Source: Microcosmobacter sp040493455
GTDB lineage: Bacteria; Bacteroidota; Bacteroidia; Flavobacteriales; Flavobacteriaceae
Direction of reading: 5' to 3'
DNA length: 64,000 bases
NCBI RefSeq assembly: GCF_040493455.1
Contig: NZ_JANFDA010000004.1
Coordinates: forward strand, 324,188 to 388,187
A model generated the notes under the pieces. It worked only from the letters and a program-made list of their open reading frames with translations. It ran no database searches and was not told where the DNA came from. Below are positions 1-9,453 of the stretch, piece by piece (within the stretch, counting starts at the first letter, position 1; each line of letters begins with the position of its first letter). Made by a program: the position numbers and the translations under genes.

Positions 1-1
1 T

Positions 2-1006
2 CATAAAATTGTTTTGAGCTTCTTTTCTCCTTCTGGCTACGAAGTAAAAAAACACACATCTGTTGCTGACATAGTTGTTTATCTGCCTTTTGATACTAAA
101 GGTAATGCTAAGCGATTTATAGATATGATTAATCCTGAACTGACCATTTTTGTTAAGTATGAAATCTGGCCAAACTACTTGGAAGAACTCAAAAAAAGAG
201 AGTTAAAAACACTTCTTATTTCAGCTTTATTCAGAAAGGATCAGTTGTATTTTAAATGGTATGGTAATTTCATGAAGCATGCATTAGAAAGCTTTGATCA
301 TATTTTCACTCAGGATAGAAGTTCTAAAGATTTGTTGGCTTCAATAGGTATAACTGATGTTTCTGTTAGTGGAGATACTAGATTTGATAGAGTTTCTAAA
401 CAGTTAGAAATGAACAATACTCTAGACTTCATTTCTAGCTTCAAACAGAGTAAATTATGCTTCGTGGCTGGTAGTACCTGGCCTGCCGACGAAAACATAC
501 TTATTCCCTATATTAATTCAGAATTAGCGCCTAATACAAAAGTTATTATCGCTCCTCATAACATTAAGAAAGAAGGCATTTTAAAACTCAAAAATGCCAT
601 AAATAAAGAGGTTGTCTTGTATTCTGAAAAAGAAGGAAAAGATGTTTCTCAATATGATGTTTTCATCCTAGACACTATCGGCTTATTATCGAAAGTATAT
701 AGCTATGCTGATATTGCATATATCGGTGGAGCTATGGGTTCAACAGGGCTGCATAACACATTAGAAGCTGCAGCATTTGGGATTCCTATCGTTATAGGGA
801 AACATTACGATAAATTTCCTGAAGCAAAATCTATGATAGAAAACAAAGGCATGTTTTCAGTTACAGATCAGGTAAAATTCAATACTATCCTGCAAAAACT
901 TACTTCTGACCCTGAGTACAGAAAATCTAGCGGTAAAAGCAATGCTGATTATGTAGAACAAAATAAAGGCGCTGTAATCCAAATACTTAATTACATTCGT
1001 AAATAA
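2..1006 (+). CDS. waaA: 3-deoxy-D-manno-octulosonic acid (Kdo) transferase, 5' end missing
   Basis: This enzyme transfers Kdo from CMP-Kdo onto lipid A precursor at the inner face of the cytoplasmic membrane, an essential step of LPS core synthesis. The reading frame is open to the left edge, so the N-terminal membrane anchor and the first part of the acceptor domain lie outside the window; about 334 residues remain. Visible family hallmarks are the FFSPSGYE stretch at the edge, the EIWPN acceptor-domain motif, a VAGSTW segment opening the second Rossmann half, and the C-terminal GGAMGSTGLHNTLEAA region typical of GT-B glycosyltransferases of family GT30. The TTG at 14 is in frame but is not a plausible true start because homology continues upstream of it. 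Confidence 0.93.
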   Translation, partial: HKIVLSFFSPSGYEVKKHTSVADIVVYLPFDTKGNAKRFIDMINPELTIFVKYEIWPNYLEELKKRELKTLLISALFRKDQLYFKWYGNFMKHALESFDHIFTQDRSSKDLLASIGITDVSVSGDTRFDRVSKQLEMNNTLDFISSFKQSKLCFVAGSTWPADENILIPYINSELAPNTKVIIAPHNIKKEGILKLKNAINKEVVLYSEKEGKDVSQYDVFILDTIGLLSKVYSYADIAYIGGAMGSTGLHNTLEAAAFGIPIVIGKHYDKFPEAKSMIENKGMFSVTDQVKFNTILQKLTSDPEYRKSSGKSNADYVEQNKGAVIQILNYIRK

Positions 1007-1112
1007 GACATATAGGAATTGTTATAATAAAGAAATGTTAAAAAAATTTAACATTTTTTGCAATTAAGTTCCTACATTAGCACTTTAACAATTAACACTA
1101 AAACACAAACGA

Positions 1113-1493
1113 ATGAAAAAAGTAGTATTGAGTATTGTAATGGTACTTGCCCTAACATTGTCATTTACATCTTGTAGAGAAACTAAAGAAAAGACTGAAG
1201 ATACAGTTGAAAATGCTGAAAAAGCAGCTGATGATGCAGCTAATACTGTTGAGGACACTGCAGAAAAAGCTAAAGATGCTGCTGAAGAGACAGCAGATGA
1301 TTTAAAAGAAGCAGGAGAGGAAATGGCAAAAGATGCTAAAGATGCAGTAGACGGAGCTGTAGAAGATGCTAAAGAAGCTGGAAAAGATGCTATCGACAAA
1401 GCTAAAAAAGCTGGAGAAGACGCAGTTGATAAAGCTAAAGAAAAAGGATCTAAAGAGTTAGATAAAGCTGCTGACAAAATAAAAGGCAACTAA
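1113..1493 (+). CDS. small Ala/Lys/Glu-rich helical lipoprotein
   Basis: The product is 126 residues. It opens with a lipoprotein signal ending in a lipobox (LSFTSC), so the mature protein should be lipid-anchored at about Cys21. The remainder is almost free of hydrophobic residues and is built from Ala, Lys, Glu and Asp in a loose 11-residue rhythm of the AKDAAEE / DKAKKAG type. That pattern resembles LEA-like or apolipoprotein-like amphipathic helices. I do not recognise a named family and assign no function; a periplasmic stress or spacer role is conceivable only. The gene stands alone and is followed by a strong hairpin. The long frame on the opposite strand is an artefact of the Ala-rich codon pattern. 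Confidence 0.8.
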   Translation: MKKVVLSIVMVLALTLSFTSCRETKEKTEDTVENAEKAADDAANTVEDTAEKAKDAAEETADDLKEAGEEMAKDAKDAVDGAVEDAKEAGKDAIDKAKKAGEDAVDKAKEKGSKELDKAADKIKGN

Positions 1494-1515
1494 AATCAGC
1501 TTATACTTTTATAAC

Positions 1516-1547
1516 AAAAAAGCCCAATCTCTAGATTGGGCTTTTTT
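1516..1547. terminator. bidirectional intrinsic terminator
   Basis: A perfect hairpin (AAGCCCAATC paired with GATTGGGCTT) is flanked by A and T runs on both sides. It lies between the convergent ends of the helical lipoprotein gene and sdhB, so it can stop transcription from both. Confidence 0.9.
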
Positions 1548-1565
1548 GTTTATTGTTATAAGAGC

Positions 1566-2312
1566 TTATCCTTTAAGACTAGCTTTAAGATATTCTCTAT
1601 TCATACGTGCAATATTTTCAAGTGAAATGCCTTTAGGGCATTCTACTTCACATGCTCCAGTATTGGTACAGTTACCAAATCCTTCTTCATCCATTTGTTT
1701 TACCATGTTAAGAACACGATCTGTAGCTTCTACCTGTCCTTGAGGTAATAATGCAAACTGAGATACTTTAGCAGAAACAAATAGCATCGCACTAGAGTTT
1801 TTACAAGACGCAACACATGCTCCACAACCAATACAGGTAGCAGCATCAAATGCAGTATCAGCATCGTGCTTATTTACTGGAATAGCATTAGCATCGATAG
1901 TATTTCCTGACGTGTTTACAGAAATAAACCCTCCTGCATGTTGAATGCGATCGAACGAACTTCTATCCACGACCAAATCCTTTATCACAGGAAAAGCTTG
2001 AGCTCTAAAAGGTTCAATATAGATTGTATCGCCATCATTAAACATTCTCATGTGCAACTGGCAAGTAGTAACGCCTCTATCTGGACCATGAGCTTCTCCA
2101 TTAATGTATAACGAACACATGCCGCATATACCTTCACGACAATCATGATCGAAAGCAACAGGCTCCTCGCCTTTGTTGATCAATTGATCATTAAGCACAT
2201 CTAACATTTCCAAAAACGACATGTCTGGAGAAACATCACTGATTGGATAATCAACCATTTTACCTTTGTCGTTAGCATCTTTTTGACGCCATATTTTTAA
2301 AGTAAGATTCAT
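1566..2312 (-). CDS. sdhB: succinate dehydrogenase/fumarate reductase iron-sulfur subunit
   Basis: SdhB passes electrons from the flavin of SdhA to quinone through three Fe-S clusters, at the cytoplasmic face of the inner membrane. The 248-residue product has the full cysteine set. The plant-type 2Fe-2S site is C58, C63, C66 and C84. A CIGCGAC-x3-C block (C160-C170) and a second block at C215, C221 and C225 supply the 4Fe-4S and 3Fe-4S ligands. It is the last gene of sdhCAB, beginning 8 bases after sdhA, and ends at the shared terminator. The length matches the short b558-type complexes of Bacteroidota. Confidence 0.97.
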   Translation of the reverse strand: MNLTLKIWRQKDANDKGKMVDYPISDVSPDMSFLEMLDVLNDQLINKGEEPVAFDHDCREGICGMCSLYINGEAHGPDRGVTTCQLHMRMFNDGDTIYIEPFRAQAFPVIKDLVVDRSSFDRIQHAGGFISVNTSGNTIDANAIPVNKHDADTAFDAATCIGCGACVASCKNSSAMLFVSAKVSQFALLPQGQVEATDRVLNMVKQMDEEGFGNCTNTGACEVECPKGISLENIARMNREYLKASLKG

Positions 2313-2320
2313 ATGCTTTA

Positions 2321-4333
2321 TTATTTATAACTTCTTTGTTTCAACTCTATGTCATTAAACTCTAACTGCTCTTTATGCAGTACAGCATCACTTGGCTCGC
2401 CTTTGTATTCCCATGCAGCTACATAAGTAAACTCATCATCTTTACGTTTAGCCTCTCCCTTTTGCGGTCCATCTTCTTCTACAGATTCTTCTCTAAAGTG
2501 ACCGCCACACGATTCTGTTCTATGCAAAGCATCTTTGGCAAATAATTCACCTAATTCTAGGAAGTCTGCAACACGACCTGCTTTCGCTAATTCTTCATTA
2601 TACTCATTTGCAGATCCTGGGATTCTAACATCATTCCAGAATTCTTTTCTCAATTCAGCGATCTCAGTAATTGCTTCCTTTAAGCCTTTTTCATTACGAG
2701 ACATTCCAACTTTATTCCACATGATTTTTCCTAATCGTTTGTGGAAATGATCTACAGATTTTGTCCCATTATTGTTAACCAACTTGTCTATAGTTTCACG
2801 AACATTTTTCTCTGCTTCATCAAACTCTTTTGTCTCCGTAGAGATTGGTCCTGTTCTAATATCATCAGCTAAATAATCTCCAATTGTATATGGTAATACA
2901 AAATAACCATCTGCAAGTCCTTGCATCAAAGCCGAAGCTCCTAAACGGTTGGCACCATGATCAGAGAAATTAGCTTCTCCGATACAATATAATCCTGGTA
3001 CAGTTGTCTGAAGGTTATAATCTACCCAAACACCTCCCATTGTATAGTGTACAGCAGGATAAATCATCATTGGTGTTTCGTATGGGTTTTGATCAACGAT
3101 CTTCTCATACATTTGGAAAAGGTTTCCGTATTTGTTCTTCACGACTTCTTTTCCTAGAGGTAGATAAACATTGGAATCGTTCTCGTCTAATCCTTTTATA
3201 TGTGCTTGCTCTTTTCCATAACGCTCTATTGCAGACGCGAAATCTAAGTACACTGCTTCTCCAGTAGCATTAACTCCATAACCAGCATCACATCGCTCTT
3301 TTGCTGCTCTAGATGCAACGTCACGTGGCACTAAGTTTCCAAAGGCCGGATAACGTCGCTCTAAGTAATAATCGCGTTCGTCTTCCGATAAATCTGTTGG
3401 TTTCTTTTTCCCTTCTCTAATCGCAATAACATCATCCATGTTCTTTGGCACCCAAATACGACCATCATTACGAAGCGATTCAGACATCAGTGTCAATTTA
3501 GATTGATGATCTCCCGATACAGGAATACATGTTGGGTGAATCTGCGTATAACATGGATTTGCGAAGTAAGCACCTCTTTTGTGTGCTTTCCAAGCTGCAG
3601 TTACATTGCTTCCCATAGCATTAGTAGATAGGAAGAATACATTTCCATATCCACCTGTTCCCAATACTACAGCATGAGCTGAATGTCTTTCTATTTCTCC
3701 AGTAACTAAATTTCTTGTGATAATTCCTCTCGCCTTTCCATCTACTATTACAACATCAAGCATTTCATGACGATTGTACATCTTTATCTTTCCACGGCCT
3801 ATCTGGCGGTTCATAGCGGAATATGCTCCAAGTAATAACTGTTGTCCTGTTTGACCTTTAGCATAAAATGTTCTGGATACTAGTACACCTCCAAATGAAC
3901 GGTTGTCTAAAAGTCCTCCATAATCTCTCGCAAAAGGAACACCTTGAGCAACACATTGGTCAATAATATTTGCAGATACCTCAGCCAAACGATATACGTT
4001 TGCTTCACGAGAACGATAATCGCCTCCTTTTACAGTATCATAGAATAATCTATAGGTTGAGTCACCATCACCTTGATAGTTCTTCGCTGCGTTAATTCCT
4101 CCTTGAGCCGCAATAGAGTGTGCGCGTCTTGGAGAATCCTGAAAGCAAAATGCTTTTACATTATAACCAAGTTCAGCTAGCGTTGCTGCTGCTGATCCGC
4201 CTGCTAATCCTGTACCAACAACAATAACATCAATTAATCGCTTATTGGCTGGATTTACAAGGTTAATTTTATTTTTATGATTCGTCCACTTATCAGCTAT
4301 TGGACCTTTTGGTGTTTTAGAATCTAAAGCCAT
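2321..4333 (-). CDS. sdhA: succinate dehydrogenase flavoprotein subunit
   Basis: SdhA oxidises succinate to fumarate using covalently bound FAD, linking the TCA cycle to the respiratory chain. The 670-residue product shows the dinucleotide-binding VVGTGLAGGSAAA motif near residues 37-49, the RRAHSIAAQGG segment whose His normally carries the FAD, the HPTC active-site region, and a C-terminal segment with the usual Arg-rich helical domain. It begins 15 bases after sdhC and is followed 8 bases later by sdhB, so the three genes form one tight transcription unit. No anomaly was seen. Confidence 0.97.
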   Translation of the reverse strand: MALDSKTPKGPIADKWTNHKNKINLVNPANKRLIDVIVVGTGLAGGSAAATLAELGYNVKAFCFQDSPRRAHSIAAQGGINAAKNYQGDGDSTYRLFYDTVKGGDYRSREANVYRLAEVSANIIDQCVAQGVPFARDYGGLLDNRSFGGVLVSRTFYAKGQTGQQLLLGAYSAMNRQIGRGKIKMYNRHEMLDVVIVDGKARGIITRNLVTGEIERHSAHAVVLGTGGYGNVFFLSTNAMGSNVTAAWKAHKRGAYFANPCYTQIHPTCIPVSGDHQSKLTLMSESLRNDGRIWVPKNMDDVIAIREGKKKPTDLSEDERDYYLERRYPAFGNLVPRDVASRAAKERCDAGYGVNATGEAVYLDFASAIERYGKEQAHIKGLDENDSNVYLPLGKEVVKNKYGNLFQMYEKIVDQNPYETPMMIYPAVHYTMGGVWVDYNLQTTVPGLYCIGEANFSDHGANRLGASALMQGLADGYFVLPYTIGDYLADDIRTGPISTETKEFDEAEKNVRETIDKLVNNNGTKSVDHFHKRLGKIMWNKVGMSRNEKGLKEAITEIAELRKEFWNDVRIPGSANEYNEELAKAGRVADFLELGELFAKDALHRTESCGGHFREESVEEDGPQKGEAKRKDDEFTYVAAWEYKGEPSDAVLHKEQLEFNDIELKQRSYK

Positions 4334-4348
4334 GTCTTAATTAATGAA

Positions 4349-5008
<660 letters not shown>

Positions 5009-5035
5009 CTTGTTGTAGTTAGTTTTTTATCCTTG

Positions 5036-5066
5036 CAAAAATACGCCTCAATTAGATGCTAGACAA
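5036..5066 (-). promoter_or_regulatory. promoter of sdhCAB
   Basis: Read on the reverse strand, TTG (5064-5066) is followed by a 20-base spacer and TATTTTTG (5036-5043), then C. This matches the Bacteroidota consensus TTG - about 19-21 - TAnnTTTG, and it is the best two-element match in the window. The predicted leader before the sdhC start is about 20-25 bases. Confidence 0.7.
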
Positions 5067-5101
5067 CCAATGGAAAACTTAAATCTTTATTTAGAATGAT
5101 T

Positions 5102-5965
5102 TTAATTAGAAACCATAGGAATCAATCCTCGTAACCCCATATCTACAACTTGTTCACCTGCTTCAGGCTCATACTTACCGTCTGCATTAACCTCTGTCCA
5201 TTCAAAGCTATTATTAACTGAAAATGATAATGTAACCTCAACATCTTGGGTTTCATTTCCTGTAATGATAAGACCATTGGCAAATTCACCTGTAACCACA
5301 CAAGATCCTTGCGGTATTGGTGATGTAGCAAATAAAGGATTCGGTACTGTAGTAGCTCCTTCTGGAGCTTGTCCTTGAGTCGTAAAGCCTAGTGCTTCAA
5401 AAGCCCAAAAACCTTGCAACACGTCATCATTTACTGATATAGTGCTTCCGTTAAGATCAAACGAAGTGATGTAGTTATTGTAACCCACAAAACTTCCGAG
5501 AGTTCCGGTAATATCATTCCCACTAACCAAAATATCAATATTCCCTTCCTGATAAGCCAATGATACTCTTACCCATTGGTAATTGCCAGATGCTACTTGA
5601 GATAATGGAATCGTCAAAAAGACTTCATCATCACCTGCAAATCGTGAATTCTGAAAGTCAATCGCCATTGCACCACCAGCGTTGGTTTCTGGTCCTTCAT
5701 AGATAATCTCACCCAATCCTAATGCTGTTAATTCATTTGGAGCAAACTCAATATAATTAGCACTCATTCTTTGAAAGTTTGGGGATTGTGCTGCATTTCC
5801 CAAGGGAATAGTTGCTGGTTGACCTAAATTATTCAAGCGCTCTTGAGTCGGATCGAATTTAAACTTAATGATAAGATTTGGCGAACTGGCAGTGTTGTTA
5901 TCAGAATCTGAACTACATCCAGAGAACAATAGGATACAGCAAATAAGGCGCACTATATTTTTCAT
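5102..5965 (-). CDS. lipoprotein of unknown function
   Basis: The chosen ATG at 5965 gives 287 residues starting with a lipoprotein signal whose lipobox is LLFSGC. A further in-frame start 12 codons upstream would put a hydrophilic stretch before the signal and is rejected. After the Cys comes a short Ser/Asp/Asn linker and then a beta-rich domain with an IIKFKFDP strand and many short hydrophobic strands. This is a common layout in cell-surface lipoproteins of Flavobacteriaceae. I do not recognise a named family. It lies 39 bases downstream of the Asp-box protein gene on the same strand and is probably cotranscribed with it, so it may act at the same site. Confidence 0.75.
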   Translation of the reverse strand: MKNIVRLICCILLFSGCSSDSDNNTASSPNLIIKFKFDPTQERLNNLGQPATIPLGNAAQSPNFQRMSANYIEFAPNELTALGLGEIIYEGPETNAGGAMAIDFQNSRFAGDDEVFLTIPLSQVASGNYQWVRVSLAYQEGNIDILVSGNDITGTLGSFVGYNNYITSFDLNGSTISVNDDVLQGFWAFEALGFTTQGQAPEGATTVPNPLFATSPIPQGSCVVTGEFANGLIITGNETQDVEVTLSFSVNNSFEWTEVNADGKYEPEAGEQVVDMGLRGLIPMVSN

Positions 5966-6004
5966 GACTTGGAGTTTATTTTCAATAACGAGGAAAGTCA
6001 ATTT

Positions 6005-8851
6005 TTATTTAATTTCTAAAACTTTTGTAGCTCCATCAATAGCAATATTATAGCTTCCCCTTGGTAAATAGTATTTACCATTTTTCGCCTTATTAATGTC
6101 AATAGTAGTATTCTCTTTCAACAATGCCTTTCTACCCTTTTCAGTCATAGACATATCATAATCTACATAATTAAACCCTTTCACAGCATCTACCTGAATT
6201 GCATTCAGTTCTGACCCTCCTTCACTCTTTATCGTTATTGTTTTTTTACCTTCTGAATTACTGAAAAATTTAATAGCTGTTGAAGGCTGGTAAGGCTCCA
6301 ACCATTTGCTCCAGGAGCTTCCCCAACGTCCAGAATGCCTTACTGAAGCAACATCGTACAGTTTTATGGAAACATTAAACTTATCGCGTGCATAATCTTG
6401 TAGTGGTTCGATATCTGTTTTATAAATACTTCTTCCATGCGTACCTAGCAGCAAGTCTTTTGCTTCTGGCTGAATCACAATATCATGAACCGCTACATTA
6501 GGTAGCCCTTTAGAAAAAACACTCCAGCTATTTCCTGTATCAAAAGATACATAAGCACCATTATCAGTCCCTAGATAGAGTACATTTTCCACTTCGGAAT
6601 CTTCTCTGATAACGTTAACTGGAGACATTGGAATATTGCCACTAATATTTTTCCATGTTTGTCCATAGTCATCACTCATATAAACATAGACTTTAAAGTC
6701 ATCCCAACGATATCCATTCAAGGTTACATAAACACGTTCTTTTTTGTGCTGTGAAGCAACTACTCTGCTCACCCAAAGATCCTTCGGAAAACTATCGGAA
6801 ATGCGTTCCCAACTACCTCCTGCATTCTTTGTAACGTGAACATAGCCGTCATCGCTCCCAACGTAAATCAATCCAAACTGAAAGGGACTTTCGCTAATTG
6901 TAGTGAGTGTTCCATAGGCTACATTTCCTTTCTTACCACCAGTTGTAAGATCGTCACTAATGGCTTCCCAATCATTACCTTGATTCATGGAACGCATTAG
7001 TTTGTTTCCTCCCAGATACAAGATATCTTGATTATGCGGTGATAATAAAATCGGAGTCTGCCAATTGAATCGATATGGACTTTCGCCTAATTGATGTTTT
7101 GGCTGAATGTACTTTCGATTCCCAGTCTCTCTATTAATTCTGAAATAATTCCCAAACTGATATCCTGTGTACACGATATCTGCATTACGATTATCAATCT
7201 GTATTTTCATACCATCGCCACCCATAATACTTTCCCAAGGATATTGTCCGCTTTGATGCCAACCTTTATTTTCTGGTGCATTGTGAGCGCCTACCCATAC
7301 TCCATTATCTTGCAAACCTCCATAGACTCGATAAGGCGTTTGATTATCGACATTGATCGCATAAAATTGCCCAACGGAAGGAGAATTGTTTTTTATCCAG
7401 CTTTCACCATCGTCATAAGTAATATTCACACCACCATCATTTCCATCAATTAAGTGGTCTGGATTGTTTGGATTTATCCATAATGCATGATGGTCTGCAT
7501 GCACATTTTCAGCACTAATAGAGGTAAAGGATTTTCCTCCATTTTTAGATTTTAAGATTGGTACACCATAGATGTAAATATTGTTTTCATTGTTTGGCGC
7601 TACATAAATATGTCCAAAATAATACCCATAGCTGTAGTATAAATCATCGAGATAATCATCATGCGTCTTTTTCCAGCTTCTACCTCCATCTGAGCTTTTA
7701 TAAACTTCTGCACCAATAACTGGTGTATCAAACAACATAGAATTAGCATTTTCCAAATATGTTGCTAGGTCTATAGGTTTCACATTACCGCTTCTCACCA
7801 TCTGCTTCACGTTTTCTGCTCTGTACTTTTCCTGAAAACCGTTCATCTTCAAATATGTGTTTAACTTCTTGTCTTCAAGCTTCAGAAAGGCATCGACAGA
7901 CATGGTTTTAAAATCATCTTTTGTCAATCCTCTACGTGCTTCTTTTTTTCCTTCTGAAGGTCTCCGGAATTGACTATCGTGTATAGCATAAACAGTATTG
8001 TCATCATAAATCGCCAATCCTATTCTACCTACACCTTGCCCTGTAGGAAATCCACTAGCTTCTGTTGAAACCTTAGTCCATGTACTACCCGCATCAGTAC
8101 TTTTATATATCGCTGAATTGTTTCCGCTTCCATCAAAATTCCATGCCTTTCTATCTTTGGTCCAAGACGAAGCAAACATCACATTAAAATTATTTGGCGA
8201 ATGTTGTAAGTCAATAATTCCGCTGACATTATCCACAAACAATGTTTGCGCCCAGGTTTTTCCTCCATCTGTAGTTTTATATATGCCACGTTCTTGGCTC
8301 GGGGAATATAAATGCCCTGTTACACCAATAACGACCTCATCTGGATTTGAAGGATTGATAAGGATACGACCAATATGATGCGAATCGTGAAGCCCAACAT
8401 TGCTCCATGTTTTCCCATTATCACTGGATTTCAAAATCCCAATTCCGGCATAGGATGAGCGTGAAGAGTTATTCTCACCAGTACCTACCCAAATTGTTCT
8501 TGTTGGCCAATGCACCGCTATGTCTCCAATATTTTGAGTATCCGAATTATCTAGTATCGGCATAAAAGTGGTTCCGTTATTTGTAGTATGCCAAAGCCCA
8601 CCTGAAGCATAGGCAACATAAAATTCTGAAGGTTTATCTGGATTGACAGCCAAATCTACAACACGACCACTCATCACTGTTGGCCCTATATTCTCGAAAG
8701 GAACATTTTTTACAATAGAACTCTCTACCATTGCTCTTTTTTGATTTAGAGCATCTTGAACGAGGTTTGAAGATGTTGCTGATTGTTGTGCAAAGGATAC
8801 ATTAACTAGGAATACCAAGCCTAGAAAAATTGGAGAAAATACTTTCATCAT
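6005..8851 (-). CDS. secreted Asp-box (BNR/VPS10-like) beta-propeller protein
   Basis: The 948-residue product has an N-terminal signal peptide (cleavage near residue 22, after SFA). It then carries at least ten Asp-box motifs of the S-x-D-x-G-x-T-W type, for example SSDNGKTW, TTDGGKTW, SSDGGRSW and SDDYGQTW. Such repeats build the blades of sialidase- or sortilin-like propellers. Databases usually label this group glycosyl hydrolase or VPS10-domain protein, but the repeat alone does not prove an enzymatic activity. A central region at about residues 300-350 rich in Lys and Glu interrupts the repeats. There is no clear T9SS sorting domain at the C-terminus. Two adjacent ATGs (8851 and 8848) are equally plausible. 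It precedes a lipoprotein gene on the same strand. Confidence 0.88.
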   Translation of the reverse strand: MMKVFSPIFLGLVFLVNVSFAQQSATSSNLVQDALNQKRAMVESSIVKNVPFENIGPTVMSGRVVDLAVNPDKPSEFYVAYASGGLWHTTNNGTTFMPILDNSDTQNIGDIAVHWPTRTIWVGTGENNSSRSSYAGIGILKSSDNGKTWSNVGLHDSHHIGRILINPSNPDEVVIGVTGHLYSPSQERGIYKTTDGGKTWAQTLFVDNVSGIIDLQHSPNNFNVMFASSWTKDRKAWNFDGSGNNSAIYKSTDAGSTWTKVSTEASGFPTGQGVGRIGLAIYDDNTVYAIHDSQFRRPSEGKKEARRGLTKDDFKTMSVDAFLKLEDKKLNTYLKMNGFQEKYRAENVKQMVRSGNVKPIDLATYLENANSMLFDTPVIGAEVYKSSDGGRSWKKTHDDYLDDLYYSYGYYFGHIYVAPNNENNIYIYGVPILKSKNGGKSFTSISAENVHADHHALWINPNNPDHLIDGNDGGVNITYDDGESWIKNNSPSVGQFYAINVDNQTPYRVYGGLQDNGVWVGAHNAPENKGWHQSGQYPWESIMGGDGMKIQIDNRNADIVYTGYQFGNYFRINRETGNRKYIQPKHQLGESPYRFNWQTPILLSPHNQDILYLGGNKLMRSMNQGNDWEAISDDLTTGGKKGNVAYGTLTTISESPFQFGLIYVGSDDGYVHVTKNAGGSWERISDSFPKDLWVSRVVASQHKKERVYVTLNGYRWDDFKVYVYMSDDYGQTWKNISGNIPMSPVNVIREDSEVENVLYLGTDNGAYVSFDTGNSWSVFSKGLPNVAVHDIVIQPEAKDLLLGTHGRSIYKTDIEPLQDYARDKFNVSIKLYDVASVRHSGRWGSSWSKWLEPYQPSTAIKFFSNSEGKKTITIKSEGGSELNAIQVDAVKGFNYVDYDMSMTEKGRKALLKENTTIDINKAKNGKYYLPRGSYNIAIDGATKVLEIK

Positions 8852-9006
8852 GGTTAGTTTTTAACACTAGAAAATTAACCATTAAGCTTGAGTCATCAAA
8901 GCGAGTTACTGGATTTAACAAAATCACAATAATGAATAAAAATAAATTTGTTAACAATTTTGTTATTGATTTTCTATTTTTTTAACATTTTTTATGAATT
9001 TTCTTA

Positions 9007-9014
9007 TACTTTTG
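9007..9014 (+). promoter_or_regulatory. possible -7 box for the glycine-rich membrane protein gene
   Basis: TACTTTTG matches TAnnTTTG exactly and lies 28 bases before the start at 9043. I see no convincing -33 TTG at the expected distance, so the call rests on the -7 box alone. Confidence 0.45.
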
Positions 9015-9042
9015 ACGCGATTAACTAATAACTATTTTTAAA

Positions 9043-9327
9043 ATGGAAGATTATTTACCTTTAATTATTCAACTCATTAGTGGCGCAATCGGCGGAAATA
9101 TTGCTGGCTCATTAATGAAAAAGTTCACTATGGGCTCATTGTGGAATTCTATAGTAGGAATTCTAGGTGGTGGCCTAGGTGGTCAAGTGTTAGGTATGCT
9201 CGGTATTGGTGATGGTGGCGGAGAAATGGATCTAAGTGGTATACTCGGTAGTGTCGGTAGTGGAGCAGTTGGTGGAGGAATTGTAATGGCCGTTATTGGA
9301 ATGATAAAAAAAGCTATGAATAAGTAA
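9043..9327 (+). CDS. small glycine-rich membrane protein
   Basis: The 94-residue product alternates hydrophobic and glycine-rich stretches, such as GAIGGNIAGS, GILGGGLGGQ and GSGAVGGGIV. This suggests two or three membrane-inserting helices with glycine-zipper packing. A short acidic loop (GGGEMDL) separates the halves and the C-terminus is Lys-rich. Small glycine-zipper proteins of this kind are frequent near stress and envelope genes, but I do not assign it to a named family. It is monocistronic, with its own -7 box and a strong terminator after it. Confidence 0.7.
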   Translation: MEDYLPLIIQLISGAIGGNIAGSLMKKFTMGSLWNSIVGILGGGLGGQVLGMLGIGDGGGEMDLSGILGSVGSGAVGGGIVMAVIGMIKKAMNK

Positions 9328-9344
9328 CAATAATTGAATGAATG

Positions 9345-9377
9345 AAAAAAGCGCTTCCCGTTTGGGAGGCGCTTTTT
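9345..9377 (+). terminator. intrinsic terminator
   Basis: A hairpin of GCGCTTCCC with GGGAGGCGC (one G-U pair) lies between an A run and a T run, directly after the small glycine-rich gene. Confidence 0.9.
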
Positions 9378-9401
9378 CTTTAGAACTCATTCTTAGTTCG
9401 A

Positions 9402-9433
9402 TTTGATAGAATTATATAATCTAACTACCTTTA
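9402..9433 (+). promoter_or_regulatory. promoter of the Xaa-Pro aminopeptidase gene
   Basis: TTTG (9402-9405), a 20-base spacer and TACCTTTA (9426-9433) match the Bacteroidota promoter pattern with one mismatch in the -7 box. The start codon follows 20 bases later. Confidence 0.55.
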
Positions 9434-9453
9434 GCCTCTAATCTTTTATTACA

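Noticed and set aside
1085..1489. Ser/Ala-rich reading frame opposite the helical lipoprotein gene
   Set aside because: It is a by-product of the Ala-, Lys- and Glu-rich codons of the forward gene. The forward frame has a proper lipoprotein signal and start context.
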